Assembly: GCA_905221605.1 (NCBI GenBank) | Contig: CAJNDS010002108.1 | Span: 501,909 to 565,908, forward strand | DNA length: 64,000 nt | Origin: Symbiodinium natans | Lineage: Eukaryota > Sar > Dinophyceae > Suessiales > Symbiodiniaceae | Direction: 5' to 3' | Shown here: positions 22,970 through 41,241 of the stretch, piece after piece | Position numbering within the stretch: position 1 is the stretch's first letter | Layout: each line of letters starts with the position of its first letter | Made by a program: the position numbers and the translations under genes | Notes under the pieces: model-generated | Database searches by the model: none | Told to the model about the DNA's origin: nothing | The model's input: the letters and a program-made list of their open reading frames with translations, nothing else

Positions 22970-23092
22970 CAACCCTAAACCCCAAACCCTAAGCCCTAAA
23001 TCCTGAACCCGAAACCCTAAACCCGAAACCCGAAACCCTAAACCCTAAACCCCAAACCCTAAACCCTAAACCCTAAACCCTATAAGCCCTAA
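22970..23092. repeat. Interstitial telomere repeat, CCCTAAA sense, mixed variants
   Basis: About 16 units with CCCCAAA, CCCGAAA and CCTATAAG variants. Confidence 0.95.
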
Positions 23093-23177
23093 GCCAGTCG
23101 CATCTCGGAGCCGTGGAGGTGCCGTGGATGTGGGCTCCGACTCGTCCGACTCGGCGGGCCTGGCATGGCTAAACTGC

Positions 23178-23221
23178 ATCTAGGGTTTAGGGTTTAGGGT
23201 TTAGGGTTTAGGGTTTAGGGC
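23178..23221. repeat. Interstitial telomere repeat, TTTAGGG sense
   Basis: Six units, facing the CCCTAAA array 90 bp upstream. Confidence 0.95.
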
Positions 23222-24270
23222 AGTAGTTGCGGATTACATAGTCGCTTGCAAAACTATTCTTGTGCCTTGCTACGACTCAGCAACCGAAAGTCCCGGGGCC
23301 AGCATTGACGTCAGTCAGGGACCCCGGTGTTTATAGGCTTCTAAGCTGATATGGCTGAAACCATCTGATCACCATGCCAGACAGATGCGGGCGTGCTGCA
23401 GACTGCGCGCAGCGCCACTTAGGACTCCTGCCTGTGAGGCATCCTTTCCAATTTCATGAACTAAATTCGTTAAGTGAGCAGCGTTACGTACCGTACATTG
23501 TTTCTGTAGAATGAGAGCTCTGCTTGAAGTATAGCTCATACTGATAGATACGTGCACGCATAGACTGTCACCATACACGGTCACGAGACGGCAACAACAA
23601 CTGCAGGCTTCCTGCCTTCTGCAGCAAAGCTGCCGACGGGAATCCTGACCTAGCGCACCAGAGAAACATGAGTCCAAGCTGTTTCGCTGGGTATTAGACC
23701 CAGAGGCCATTTTAATAGGAGTGTTCTGCGGTGCATTACGAACACGGAGCAGATGACATAGCTGCTAGGCGTTCTCAATGCGGGCAGTGGCAACCGCTTA
23801 GCCTGCGAAGGCCCAAAAAAGTGAGCGCGAGAGGTAGAATCACATGCACATCATGCGGGTGCCCCCCTTTCGGTGAGGTTGGAGCAACTTGCTACTGATC
23901 AGTCCCTGGCGCCTGAGCCGCACAGCTTAGCTCGAGGTTCAGGTTTGTGATATGTAAGGATGTTTCATAACCGAGATGGTTCTTTCAGCCAGAAAGAAGG
24001 AGTATTTGCCTTTGTATTGCATAAGGGGTGAAAGCGGGAACCCAACGAACTCAATCGCTGCGTTCTGAGCGGCTTTCGTTTCGAGAGCCGCGCCGCATTT
24101 GGCGGTCTTTGTAGCTGTCCTTCATTGTTTTTGAGCATTCCCGGCCACTAAACCTGAGCAGCATGAACAGTTTTCAAAACATCTTGATATGCCAATCAAT
24201 CTAGTTGCAATTAAATGCACTTTTTTGGAAACTGGTTGAAATTTAGCAGGCAGAGTGTTTGGGGCAATCT
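23222..24270. other. Stretch without a supported gene
   Basis: One 113-codon minus-strand frame (23369-23710) has no splice sites or family support. Nothing else stands out. Confidence 0.35.
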
Positions 24271-24965
24271 TTCCATCTGGAGGGTGAGTTCATGGAGAAC
24301 ATTGGTTTTACCAATGCTTTCCAGCAATTACATGTTGTCTGGAACTATAAGCCTGAGGCCCTGCGCGTTTAGGGTTTAAGGTTTGGTGTCTAGGGTTTAG
24401 GGTCTCTCGGATACCCTGAAAGTTGGGGACAGCATTGGCAGAACCCATTCTTTGCATGAAGTTGGAGTACGAACTCATTGAACATTGGTTTTCGCAATGT
24501 TTTCAAACAATTCCACGTTTTGTGGAACGATGAGCGCGACGCCCTGAGATCTCTCTGGAACCATGGATTTTGTTGGAAACATTTGTAAGACCCATGTTTT
24601 CCATGTGTTCTATAAGTTTGGCCACCCAGACGCAATTCTCCAGAAAGCAGAAGAGAGCTTTGGAAAACATTGCTAAATAAAACCTTGGTCCTTTCCATGA
24701 ACTTGGCCCCCTAAGACGCATAGCTCCAGAAACCATGTTTTTTTGGGGGGGAAATGGTGGAAAAAAACAACAACGTTTTACATGCAGTCAGCGCCCCGAT
24801 TCATGGAACACACTGGTAGTTCGTTTTCATGGTTCTTACTTCGGCCCAGACGCATAGCAGAAACCAGTTTTTGAGTTTCATTGTTTTTTTTTAAATCGAG
24901 TTGTCCATGAATCTGGAGGGTGACTTCATGGAAAGCAATGGTAAAAGCATTGTTTCCTTACAAGC
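24270..24965. repeat. Diverged tandem repeats
   Basis: GGAGGGTGA..TTCATGG..AACATTGGTTTT..AATG..TTTCC-type sequence recurs near 24280, 24466 (offset about 186) and 24905, with weaker copies between. A decayed TTTAGGG array (24366-24406) is embedded. Confidence 0.5.
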
Positions 24966-25740
24966 GTCTGCTCGTTCCAGACGCCTCTCGGCTGGAAGTT
25001 GAGGCGAGTTTGAGTCCATTCGCTTGATTTCATAGGAGACAACCCTAAAAAAAAAAGGAGACAACCCTTGCGGGTCCATCTACACGGGACAGCCTGCCAA
25101 GGAGGCCCGCCAATCCAGGCGCACGTCAGGTCCTCAGTATATACAGATGTACTGAGTCTGAGCCACGTGCTGAGTTCAGGAGGTCGCAGTTTTAGAAGGG
25201 GAACGGAGGCTGCAGACTGAAACTCTTGAAGTGGAGCACCGAGTATGAAATAACCTAACCAACGCGGGGGGGGGGGGGGTGTACATGTTAGGAGTAGTTT
25301 TTCAAGTGCGCTTGGCTTCCTTTGTTGCTGCAGAACGTGCAATCCTGCAGTACAGAAAGTCCATTTGCTTCAATGCATGACTCGCCTGCTGCGACAGTGA
25401 CTGGGCAGGGCGGCGGTGGATTGCTCAATCTGCAAGCTGGTGCAATACCTCACCTATAGTACAATCATTGCCTTCACAACCTACTGACGCGCTGCTCGGC
25501 CTGGACCCCACCCTTCGTCAAGTCCGAATACCCAAGCTCATTTAAGTGTCTTCTGTTGAGGTTTGGAGGTTCCTCCTCCCAGGAAAAAGGCTTACTGTTC
25601 CGAAACACTCTGCCGCTGGGCAGCTTTCGTGGTGGAGAGCAAACAACATGTTGCCCCTCCAGGCCTTAAGCCAGCGCTCTGGGCGGCTCCTAGGCATGCT
25701 GCACAGGCAAGTGGAGCCTTGAGGTGTGCAGGGCACAGTT

Positions 25741-25844
25741 GGGGGGGTTTCCGACAATAGGGGGTACCCTTTTCTGGGGTTCCTTTGAAGGGATGATAGT
25801 AGTTTGGGGGTATATAAGGGGTACCCCTATTTTCGGCAATCCCC
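25741..25844 (+). mobile_element. Family A short inverted-repeat element, best-preserved copy
   Basis: The left end GGGGGGGTTTCCGACAATAG.. and right end ..CCCCTATTTTCGGCAATCCCC are inverted copies over about 28 bases, including the internal GGGTACCC. AGTT occurs on both sides (25737-25740 and 25845-25848) as a possible 4-base target duplication. The right-hand AG is followed by a long open frame starting LLSALNAVEALCYG. This is the layout expected if the element behaves as an intron whose acceptor comes from the target duplication. Confidence 0.8.
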
Positions 25845-25945
25845 AGTTGTTATCGGCATTGAATGCGGTTGAAGCCCTGTGCTACGGCTCTCCCTACATG
25901 CCCGAGTACCAGTTGACAGAGGCTGTATCCCGCGCATACCTTCAG

Positions 25946-26106
25946 GCCCTGAGCCAAGAACCCAGGAAGCGCCTGTGGCCGCTCGCCCGCAATCTGAGGA
26001 GGTCAAACCGGCCAAGCCATGCGCAGATGAACCCCAACCGCGCAAAGCTTCTCGTCGTACAGCTAAGAATCAGTCGCCCAATGCAATGTGCTACTCGAAC
26101 TCCTAA
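25946..26106 (+). CDS. Candidate terminal exon, Pro/Lys-rich tail
   Basis: After ATACCTTCAG| the frame reads PEPRTQEAPVAARPQSEEVK, then a basic stretch (PRKASRRTAKNQ), and stops at TAA 26104. It looks like a disordered C-terminus. A competing frame (LTEAVSRAYLQALSQEP) runs from the family A element at 25847 through the same bases, so either could be the true reading. Confidence 0.35.
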
Positions 26107-26108
26107 AC

Positions 26109-26165
26109 TATAAACCCCAGACCCCGAACCTCTAAACCCTAAACACTGAACCCTAAACCCTAACG
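26109..26165. repeat. Interstitial telomere repeat, CCCTAAA sense, degenerate
   Basis: About seven units with several substitutions. Confidence 0.8.
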
Positions 26166-26287
26166 GACCTAACCCCCTCCTCTCACCACTTACATCCGTT
26201 TTCGCACCTCCAGAGGTCAGAGCTAAGGACGGAGATGCTCCTCGGCCAGCATTTCATTGGGGGTGGCGCCTGTGGCGGTTCAAAGGA

Positions 26288-26422
26288 TCTTTAGGGTTCA
26301 GGGTTAGGAGTTTAGGGTTTAGGGTTTAGGGTTTAGGGTTTAGGGTTTAGGGTTTAGGGTTTAGGGTTTAGGGTTTAGGGTTTAGGGTTTAGGGGGGTAT
26401 GTAGGGTTCAGGGTTTAAGCTC
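26288..26422. repeat. Interstitial telomere repeat, TTTAGGG sense, long
   Basis: About 18 units, the central 14 perfect. Confidence 0.97.
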
Positions 26423-26658
26423 TTGAGGTGTGCAGGATCTTCGTGTCGGTAAGATTTGCTGAGGTAGCCCAGTGGCTTTTCTTGAGTTTAAAGTCTTGCC
26501 AGGGGCTGTTCTTCCATGCTCCTATATTAGGTGTTCTTCCAGACATAGTGCCGGTTTGGAGTTGTGGGTTGCGTATCAAATCAGGTGCTTCCGAGCTTTT
26601 CCCTACATCGGGGCACATCTTGGCATCAGAGCACTAAACCCGGCGCTCACGTTCTCAG

Positions 26659-26713
26659 GGAGGCTGCGGGTTACCTCGAACTGGCTCCGGAGACGATACA
26701 GAGGCCCCACCAG
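26659..26713 (+). CDS. Candidate internal exon
   Basis: CGTTCTCAG| opens (phase 2) EAAGYLELAPETIQRPHQ and ends CAG|GTATCG. Short, with good sites at both ends; unknown family. It may belong with the exon at 27116. Confidence 0.4.
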
Positions 26714-27005
26714 GTATCGCGCAGTTTAAGGTTTCAGGTGGGTTGTTACGAGCCTGCCCTGTGGCTTCTACAGCCGTGCAAGGAGTTTTGAAGGCCTGAA
26801 TCTGTTGGCTTTTGCGGGCACACTTCGCGGATTTGTCTTCTGAGCCCCTAAGCTTCGAATCTGAGTTCCTACCAGACAACCTGCTAAGTTTCAAGAAGTC
26901 ATCAGGCTGCGTTCCGTGGCCACTGAGGTGTGGAATTCTCATGCAAGACAGCTTTTTGAACAGTTTTCATGCAACAGACTCAACAACCCTACCAAAAGAC
27001 AGAAC

Positions 27006-27110
27006 CCCTCGCAACCACCCTAAACCCTAAACCCTCTTAACCCTCTTAACCCTCTTAACCCTCTTAACCCTCTTAACCCTAAACCCTAAACCCTCTAACC
27101 CTAAACCCTA
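27006..27110. repeat. Interstitial telomere array with CTCTTAAC variant block
   Basis: CCCTAAA units flank five copies of CCCTCTTAA-type units (AACCCTCTT), an 8/9-base variant amplified as a block. Confidence 0.92.
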
Positions 27111-27115
27111 CATAG

Positions 27116-27205
27116 CTCGACAGCTTCACGGGCACCCTCAGCCGTCGCAACTTTGCCGTCCGTTGGCTCGAGCTTCAATCCTTGGCCGCCGGGGATCCGG
27201 CGAAG
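27116..27205 (+). CDS. Candidate 30-codon exon, strongly codon-like
   Basis: Begins straight after the telomere array at ACATAG| and reads LDSFTGTLSRRNFAVRWLEL, then QSLAAGDPAK, with G or C at nearly all third positions. It ends AAG|GCCTGG, a GC donor (or a few bases later at CTT|GTGGGG, where the next telomere array begins). 90 nt, phase 0 at both ends. Family not recognised. Confidence 0.5.
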
Positions 27206-27216
27206 GCCTGGCGCTT

Positions 27217-27267
27217 GTGGGGTTTAGGGTTTAGGGTTTAGGGTTTAGGGTTTAGGGTTTAGGGTCT
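27217..27267. repeat. Interstitial telomere repeat, TTTAGGG sense
   Basis: Seven units. Confidence 0.96.
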
Positions 27268-27356
27268 TTGTTTTGTCGTGCAACTTGGATTTCCACTTGC
27301 AAAACTTATGAGGAGAAGGTCACGTGGCGGCCCTGTGCCTTCCACCTCACACACCG

Positions 27357-27830
27357 ATGTCAGCGAAGACCCAAGAGTCAGTGAAATTCACAAAAGCGAC
27401 CAGGAAGAAGCTGCCATGGCTTCTGATGGTAAGGTGCAGGCCTCAGTCCATGACATGGCAGGCAGCACATTTTTCTGCGGTCATGCTTAGAATTGCATGG
27501 GTTGGCGCGTGCGACCAGGAAAATGAGACGCCGGCAGAGGACTTGGCTGTTCAGTGTGTCGATAGGTGCAACCGGGAATACAGGCCACTTTGCCATCATG
27601 ACCCATCGCGTGGGTGCCGGACATTTACAAGCTTGCAAACCCTTTCCCGCAACAACTGGGTGCTTAACACCCCTACTTTCGGAAAGCCCCAGATCCCAAC
27701 TCCCAAACCCCTGCACAAACCGCACCATCTCGCCCAAGAAACCACGTCGCCGCCCAAGACTTCGCGTGTCCAGGACGTGGCGATGGAAGCTGCCGAGCCG
27801 GCTGAGGAGCCGCCCAAGGACCTCAAACAA
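27357..27830 (+). CDS. Candidate multi-exon segment, Ala/Glu/Pro-rich
   Basis: A possible first exon at 27357-27428 starts MSAKTQESVKFTKATRKK and ends ATG|GTAAGG. After CGACCAG| at 27519 the same phase continues ENETPAEDLAVQCVDR to about 27565 (GTGCAA donor). A later part (from CCCAAG| at about 27748) reads TSRVQDVAMEAAEPAEEPPK. A 182-codon frame is open across all of it, so splicing is not proven. A fragment of a family A right end lies at 27667-27690. Confidence 0.3.
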
Positions 27831-27846
27831 CTTGTTTTTTTGGTTG

Positions 27847-27952
27847 TAGGGTTTAGGGTTGTAGGGTTATAGGGTTTATAGGGTTTACAGGGTTTACAGG
27901 GTTTACAGGGTTTTTGGGTTTTTGGGTTTTTAGGGTTTTAGGGTTGAGGGGT
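27847..27952. repeat. Interstitial telomere array with amplified variants
   Basis: TTTAGGG next to blocks of TTTATAGGG, TTTACAGGG (three) and TTTTGGG (three). Confidence 0.93.
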
Positions 27953-28189
27953 GAGGGTTGGACTCGGTACGAAAAAGCGTCTCTGATCTCAGGTTCTTTT
28001 CTTCTCATTCTCGCTGCCGTAGATTCTTGAGGGAGAGTGCTGAAGGTCCTTGATTGGCTGTGATGGATGAGCCTTGTTCATCGATGTGAGAAAAAGGGTG
28101 ACCAAGCACCAGAGGCAAAACGTGGAAGGGGGTTGTTCGGAATGGTTCGGGCGCTCCATGATTGCTCCTTGCCACGTGAGAAAAGAACG

Positions 28190-28348
28190 TTCTACATATC
28201 AGAGCTCCTGACAAAGATTCGCATTCGTCATGCAGCCTGTGTGGAAGTGATTGCCCAGAAGGCTCATCAGCTCAAGGCAAAGAGCAGTGCATTGAGTTCA
28301 TCCACTCAGCTCCATAAATACCTTTCGCCAGCTCAGAACAGCTCTTAA
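28190..28348 (+). CDS. Candidate helical exon ending in a stop
   Basis: After TACATATCAG| the frame reads LLTKIRIRHAACVEVIAQKA, then HQLKAKSSALSSS, and stops at TAA 28346, which is supplied by the adjoining CCCTAAA array. Unknown family; it could equally be an internal exon read past its donor. Confidence 0.3.
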   Translation, partial: FYISELLTKIRIRHAACVEVIAQKAHQLKAKSSALSSSTQLHKYLSPAQNSS

Positions 28349-28508
28349 ACCCTAAACCCTAAACCCTAAGCCCTAAGCCCTAAACCCTAAGCCCTAAGCC
28401 CTAAGCCCTAAACCCTAAACCCTAAACCCTAAACCCTAAACCCTAAACCCTAAACCCTAAACCCTAAACCCTAAACCCTAAACCCTAAACCCTAAACCCT
28501 AAACCCTG
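28347..28508. repeat. Interstitial telomere repeat, CCCTAAA sense, long
   Basis: About 23 units; the first eight include CCCTAAG variants and the rest are perfect. Confidence 0.98.
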
Positions 28509-28619
28509 CTTGCTTTAATTTCTTGCCATGTGGTGGCGCCTACTTGCTTTCTGGCGGCTTCGCTTGGTACCCGGGGTGCGCGCGGTAGCTGCCCTTGGGC
28601 CGTTCCAGGGTTCCAGTAG

Positions 28620-28706
28620 GGTTAGGGTTTAGGGTTTAGGGTTTAGGGTTTAGGGTTTAGGGTTTAGGGTTTAGGGTTTAGGGTTTAGGGTTTCGGGCTT
28701 AGGGTA
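28620..28706. repeat. Interstitial telomere repeat, TTTAGGG sense
   Basis: About 12 units; it faces the preceding CCCTAAA array in opposite orientation. Confidence 0.97.
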
Positions 28707-28806
28707 CAGCTTTCAAGATTTAGGGGACTGTGGAAAAGAAAGCTTGAATGGCGTGTCGGCTCAGGCTCGAGTTGTACTCGGGGCGCGTCCGACATCAGGA
28801 GGCAGT

Positions 28807-28925
28807 AGGGGGTTTAGGGTTTAGTAAAGGGTTTAGGGTTTAGGGTTTAGGGTTTAGGGTTTAGGGTTTAGGGTTTAGGGTTTAGGGTTTAGGGTTTAGG
28901 GTTTAGGGTTTAGGGTTTAGGGTAG
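28807..28925. repeat. Interstitial telomere repeat, TTTAGGG sense
   Basis: About 16 units, with one TTTAGTAAAGGG insertion near the start. Confidence 0.97.
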
Positions 28926-29009
28926 GGATCTTCGCCCCGGCATACTGTCATACAGTGTCCCTCGGTACCGGGAAAAGCCCTTCATACAAAATGTTGCAGC
29001 AAGAGGGCT

Positions 29010-29228
29010 TCGACCCCTAATCCCTAACCCCTAAGCCCTAAACCCTAAACCCTAAGCCCTAAGCCCTAAGCCCTAAGCCCTAAGCCCTAAGCCCTACGCC
29101 CTACGCCCTACGCCCTAAGCCCTAAGCCCTAAGCCCTAAGCCCTCAGCCCTAAGCCCTAAGCCCTAAGCCCTAAGCCCTAAGCCCTAAGCCCTAAGCCCT
29201 AAGCCCTAAGCCCTAAGCCCTAAGCCCT
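29010..29228. repeat. CCCTAAG-variant telomere array
   Basis: About 31 units, of which only a few are canonical CCCTAAA; most are CCCTAAG, with a run of three CCCTACG. Confidence 0.97.
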
Positions 29229-29349
29229 TGCTCAAGCTAAGGCTTGCTGCGTTTTGGCACTTCTCATCCTCTCGCTTTCTGGGCATTCGTTGCAAGGCAT
29301 CGGCCTTGGCACTGAAGTTGTCAGAGTGAAGTTCCTGGGGGGGTTTAGG

Positions 29350-29560
29350 GGGTACCTAAACCTTAAACCCTAAACCCTAAACTACGATGGATGAGAATCG
29401 GAGGTGAGATTTCGTCATGTGTTTGGGCTTTTGCGTGTACTTCACGTAGTGCTGAACTCAGAGATCGCATGCCAGCGTTTCTGTCTTTACCTGCGAGCCC
29501 TAACCCCTAAACCCTAAACCCTAAACCCTCAACCCTAAACCCTAAACCCTAAACCCTATG
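29350..29560. repeat. Two interstitial telomere arrays, CCCTAAA sense
   Basis: 29353-29383 (about four units) and 29497-29558 (about eight units); the second directly precedes the first phosphatase exon. Confidence 0.95.
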
Positions 29561-29567
29561 GACAAAG

Positions 29568-37275
<7,708 letters not shown>

Positions 37276-37325
37276 GTCATGCTGCACCATTTTGAGAGTG
37301 ACGATCTGCCTGTGTTTGTGTGAAT

Positions 37326-37430
37326 GTATATGTATATATATATACACATATACATATAATATGTATATATGTGCATATGTATGTATGTACCTATGTATGT
37401 CTGAGCTATGTATGTCTGAGCTGGTTGAGA
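37326..37430. repeat. TA/TATG microsatellite
   Basis: (TA)n, ATGTATGT and two TATGTATGTCTGAGC units just after the last assigned phosphatase exon. Confidence 0.9.
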
Positions 37431-37849
37431 AAGTCTGAACAGATCTGGGCAAATCAAGATGCAGCTTCTTGTAGCAGGTGCACAGAGATGACCAGTCTTT
37501 GTGTGCCCTTGTGATGGATAGGTGTGTGCCATCACAAGGTCTGTGCCCCCCTGCCATTTTTTAAAAGAAGTTGCCTCAGCTACCCAGTTACTCCGAGTTA
37601 GTTTGCTTTTGCTAGCTAAGTTAACTCGGCTGACTGGTTTGCATTTCAACATATTTCAAGCACACATGCATCCACCTGAGCCATAAACAACATCGGCGGT
37701 ATCAGCTATAGAAGACCTTACCGAAACAGTGAACACGGCAGCAATGCACAGCAATGACAAAACTCTATACTGTACATCAAATCACATATCACTGACAGGT
37801 ACACCAGGTTGATCAGACGTGGCTTCCACCATCACGCATAGTTTAGTGG

Positions 37850-38230
<381 letters not shown>

Positions 38231-38398
38231 CAGGCGCACGTACCGAAATTTTGCGTTCTGCATGTTCGATGGATAACAAGTATACTACATGAAAGACTCC
38301 ACGGTGTGTCCACAGTGCGTGCAGACGCAGCTGTTGCATCGCATGACGCATGATTGTTGTTTCATGCATGGCAAAATCATCCGTTCTTCAAACCAGGC

Positions 38399-38475
38399 GG
38401 CTACCACAGCATTACCAGCACCGTCCGCGGCGTTGCATTCGGTGCCGGCGCGGCGCATGCATCTCGGAGAGCAAT
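38399..38475 (+). CDS. Possible late phosphatase exon
   Basis: After CAAACCAG| the frame AATTALPAPSAALHSVPARR is followed by MHLGEQCKNAH. The SVPARR segment is the kind of short strand that follows the GG.LTALVL motif near the C-terminus of related phosphatases. The link is inferred from position only. Confidence 0.25.
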
Positions 38476-38508
38476 GTAAAAATGCTCATTATCTTTGTCT
38501 AGCTATAT

Positions 38509-38592
38509 GGTTTTTTCCGAAAATAGGGGGTACCTTATTAAGGGGGTCCTTGTTATAACGAAGTTCTACCATCCCTCTTCTCGTAAACCCCC
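38509..38592 (+). mobile_element. Family A short inverted-repeat element
   Basis: Begins GGTTTTTTCCGAAAATAGGGG GTACC and ends TTCTCGTAAACCCCC; ATAT lies on both flanks. Confidence 0.75.
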
Positions 38593-38702
38593 ATATACAT
38601 CTTTTGTTCGCATGCACATTCCTTTCAGCCATTTCTCCCCCATTCCCACAAGAAAAATAGATTAAAATGTTTCTCAGAAGCTTGGCTCCAGCTCTCTCTC
38701 AC

Positions 38703-39765
38703 CGCTGGATAGTTTGTTGTCAGGTACGTTGCCCCCGCGGCGAAGAACCACAGCATGGTGAAGTAGAGCTGAGCCAGCTTCAGGCGTTGCGCCCTCATTT
38801 CCAGTGTGCACATTGTGTTTTGAAGTTGAAGCTGAGCCTGTTCTAGTTGGGACCTCCGGACGTTTCATCTCATTTATCCTCTTGTTCCACCACAATAGCA
38901 CGTGCGCGAGCGTGTACAATCTTCTCGAAGGAGGATCTCATGTCATAGGCCAGCCTATGTTGTTCTGGCAGGAACCAGCTTGAACGGAACCAGCGGAGCT
39001 TCTTCGTCGACTTCATGGCCTACATTGCAACAACGGTTACTCTGACGCTGTGCACGTAAGAGACTCCTGCATGCCTGACTGCCGGCGCCACCACCAGTGG
39101 TCACCAGTACATCACTGTCCAATCTCCCGGCTTCCAGATTCTGACAGGCAGATTCGACGGACATCGTCCGCTTGCTCACTTAGTTCACTCCACAGGTGAG
39201 TTTGAGGATTTCACAGTAGAGAGAGAATGGGCGTGAAGAAGCCATCAGCAGATACAGGCAGGTCAAGGTGGAGCAGCAAGCTCTCTCGATCTGCACTCAA
39301 GGGCTCAAGCCTGAAAATGGTCACCAGAACTATACTCCTGGCACTCCATTTGGTCCCAACCTGTCCCAGCGCATGGCAAATCAAGCGTTCAGCAGCCTCG
39401 TAAGTATGCTTCTGTTGACTGCCTCGGGTCATGAGTCATGACGGACGCTTTGGAACAGTGCCCCCCCTTGCAGCCGTCAGCGGCAGAGGAGCTGGAAACT
39501 GATGCAACCGCCTCCAAGCCATTCCTGAAGGCACATGACTGTGGCGGTGTTGACATGAACTGAGGGAGTGCGCCTGTGCATTTTAAGCCTTCGATATACC
39601 AAGCGTGTGAGTTGACAGTGGGCAGTGCTCTTGGCAAGGCTGGGCAGTGCTGCTTCTTCACGGAGGACACGACCGTCAATGTCGTCTTCCCAGTGACAAT
39701 CCCCTTGTGTCCACTCACAGCTTGTTGTGAAGCTGCTCATTAGCTCGATGGCACGTGCTGAGGTT
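38703..39765 (-). CDS. Multi-exon coiled-coil protein with a membrane segment
   Basis: Minus-strand exons: 39765-39719 (NLSTCHRANEQLHNK, donor GTGAGT); 39411-39361 after GTCAACAG| (KHTYEAAERLICHALGQ, 51 nt, donor GTTGGG); possibly 39187-39116 (ELSEQADDVRRICLSES); 39019-38879 after AATGTAG| (AMKSTKKLRWFRSSWFLPEQ..FEKIVHARARAIVVEQE, 141 nt); and 38837-38703 after AGAACAG| (QLQLQNTMCTLEMRAQ, then LYFTMLWFFAAGATYL, 135 nt, donor GTGAGA). The last exon joins heptad-type sequence to a hydrophobic stretch long enough to cross a membrane. The 39019 and 38837 exons are both phase 0, separated by only 41 bases bounded GA..AG. The family is not recognised; the gene runs convergent to the phosphatase. 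Confidence 0.55.
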
Positions 39766-39844
39766 CTCCCAACAGTGAATGGAAAGCTCTTGATGGTCGA
39801 GAGCTCAGCGTCCTTGGAGCTTCCCTAAGAAAAACTGAACAAGT

Positions 39845-39951
39845 GGGGGGTTTACGATGTAAAGGGGCCACTTGATTGGGGGTCCTCCTTCGGAGGGGGT
39901 CCTACTATTTGAGGGTCTAATATGCAGGGTCCCTTGCTATCCTAAACCCCC
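39845..39951 (+). mobile_element. Family A short inverted-repeat element
   Basis: GGGGGGTTTACGATG at the left, CTAAACCCCC at the right, core GGGGGTCCTACTATTTGAGG. Confidence 0.75.
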
Positions 39952-40037
39952 AAAGATGACCTTGTGATGACAGAGGGACCACTGAGTCATGAGTTTCACC
40001 ATGCTTGAGACATCCTGAGCCTTGCCTGCGCGTGCAC

Positions 40038-40068
40038 TAAACCCTAAACCCTAAACCCTAAACCCTTT
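40038..40068. repeat. Interstitial telomere repeat, CCCTAAA sense
   Basis: Four units. Confidence 0.94.
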
Positions 40069-41021
40069 AGTTGTGAGAGTCGCAACCCAAATCCCAAATG
40101 CAGCCATGCTCAGGCGCTGGGCGATGGCGGCTTCCAATATCTGCTTGCGGGGGCGCGCGCGAGCGTGGGTGTGAAGGTGCGGAGAGGAGTCGGTGTGATT
40201 CGGCTTGGGATGATTCTGGATGCTGCTGCCTTCGTGTGTTGAGGTCTCATTAGAGAGTTTAGGGCGGGTTTGCACCCATGTCCACGCGACTTGTCGAGGC
40301 CGGGCGATATCTCTTCGAGGTCATGATTGCCGAGGCCACAAGCCACCGTTCCGCGACGTGTGGGTTCAGTTGCGTAAGAGCTGCGTCGCTGACAACCGCT
40401 GATACCTTGCCTGAACTTGATGCACAAACTAAATAGCCTTTCGTGCTTTAAGTCTCTGCCTTTTGGATGTCGCACCATCGCTACGAGTCAGCTGCAGCGG
40501 GCAAATCGGCTAGTGAATCCCAGTCCAAGAGCTGCAACCCCTACAGGTGCGGTGCTAAGTGGCCCCCCAAAGTTTCGCCAACGAAGCCTGCAACCATGTT
40601 AAAAGCCCCCCCTCGAAGGCCAAGAGTCTTTTTGAGCCTCACAGCCGGCTTCCGGGACCTCGGCCCGCACAGTGCCCCGGCAGCAGCTACTGCAAGGCTT
40701 TCTCATGTCCAAAGAACGGCCTCAACTGTGTTTAAAGGCTGAGGGGGCTGTCGATCCGTATTCTTTAGTTTGTGGAAGATTTTTTTGAGGACTTTATCAT
40801 GTATTTGGGGGTGCTTTGAGTATGTCTGCTTGGAATGTCAGGGACCGAGGAAGTTTACTTACTAGATGAGTTTCGAAGCCCCTTTCATTCAGGACACCGC
40901 AACAATGACTCGGCCTCATGCACCTAAAAGAACATAGCCAGCCCCCCTCAAGAAATTGTTTTGGATGTCTTCTGTAAGTTAACGAGATCCAGCCCCTAAT
41001 GCTTGTTGTTTGGGGGCTTGC

Positions 41022-41195
41022 ATGGGTTCGCTGTTTGAACGGCTCTTGCCACCCTCAACGCCGAACCTACGTGTCCACGAACGCAAGAGTACGCAAAGCA
41101 TGAAACCGAGCCATGTGCACAGCAAAGAAGACACCGGAGCACCCGAAAGGCACCCCCCCCCCGCCCACCCAAACCAACCGAGCAGCGAAACCTGA
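41022..41195 (+). CDS. Weak candidate first exon, unknown
   Basis: ATG at 41022 opens MGSLFERLLPPSTPNLRVHE and runs to TGA 41193 in a Pro/His-rich tail. The MGS start would allow N-terminal myristoylation if real. No donor or partner exon was fixed. Confidence 0.2.
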   Translation: MGSLFERLLPPSTPNLRVHERKSTQSMKPSHVHSKEDTGAPERHPPPAHPNQPSSET

Positions 41196-41201
41196 TGGTT
41201 G

Positions 41202-41241
41202 AGCCCTAACTAAACCCTAAACCCTAAACCCTAAACCCTAA
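41202..41241. repeat. Interstitial telomere repeat, CCCTAAA sense
   Basis: About five units. Confidence 0.94.

Noticed and set aside
28347-29228. Possible CRISPR-like array
   Set aside because: The units are contiguous 7-base telomere repeats without spacers.
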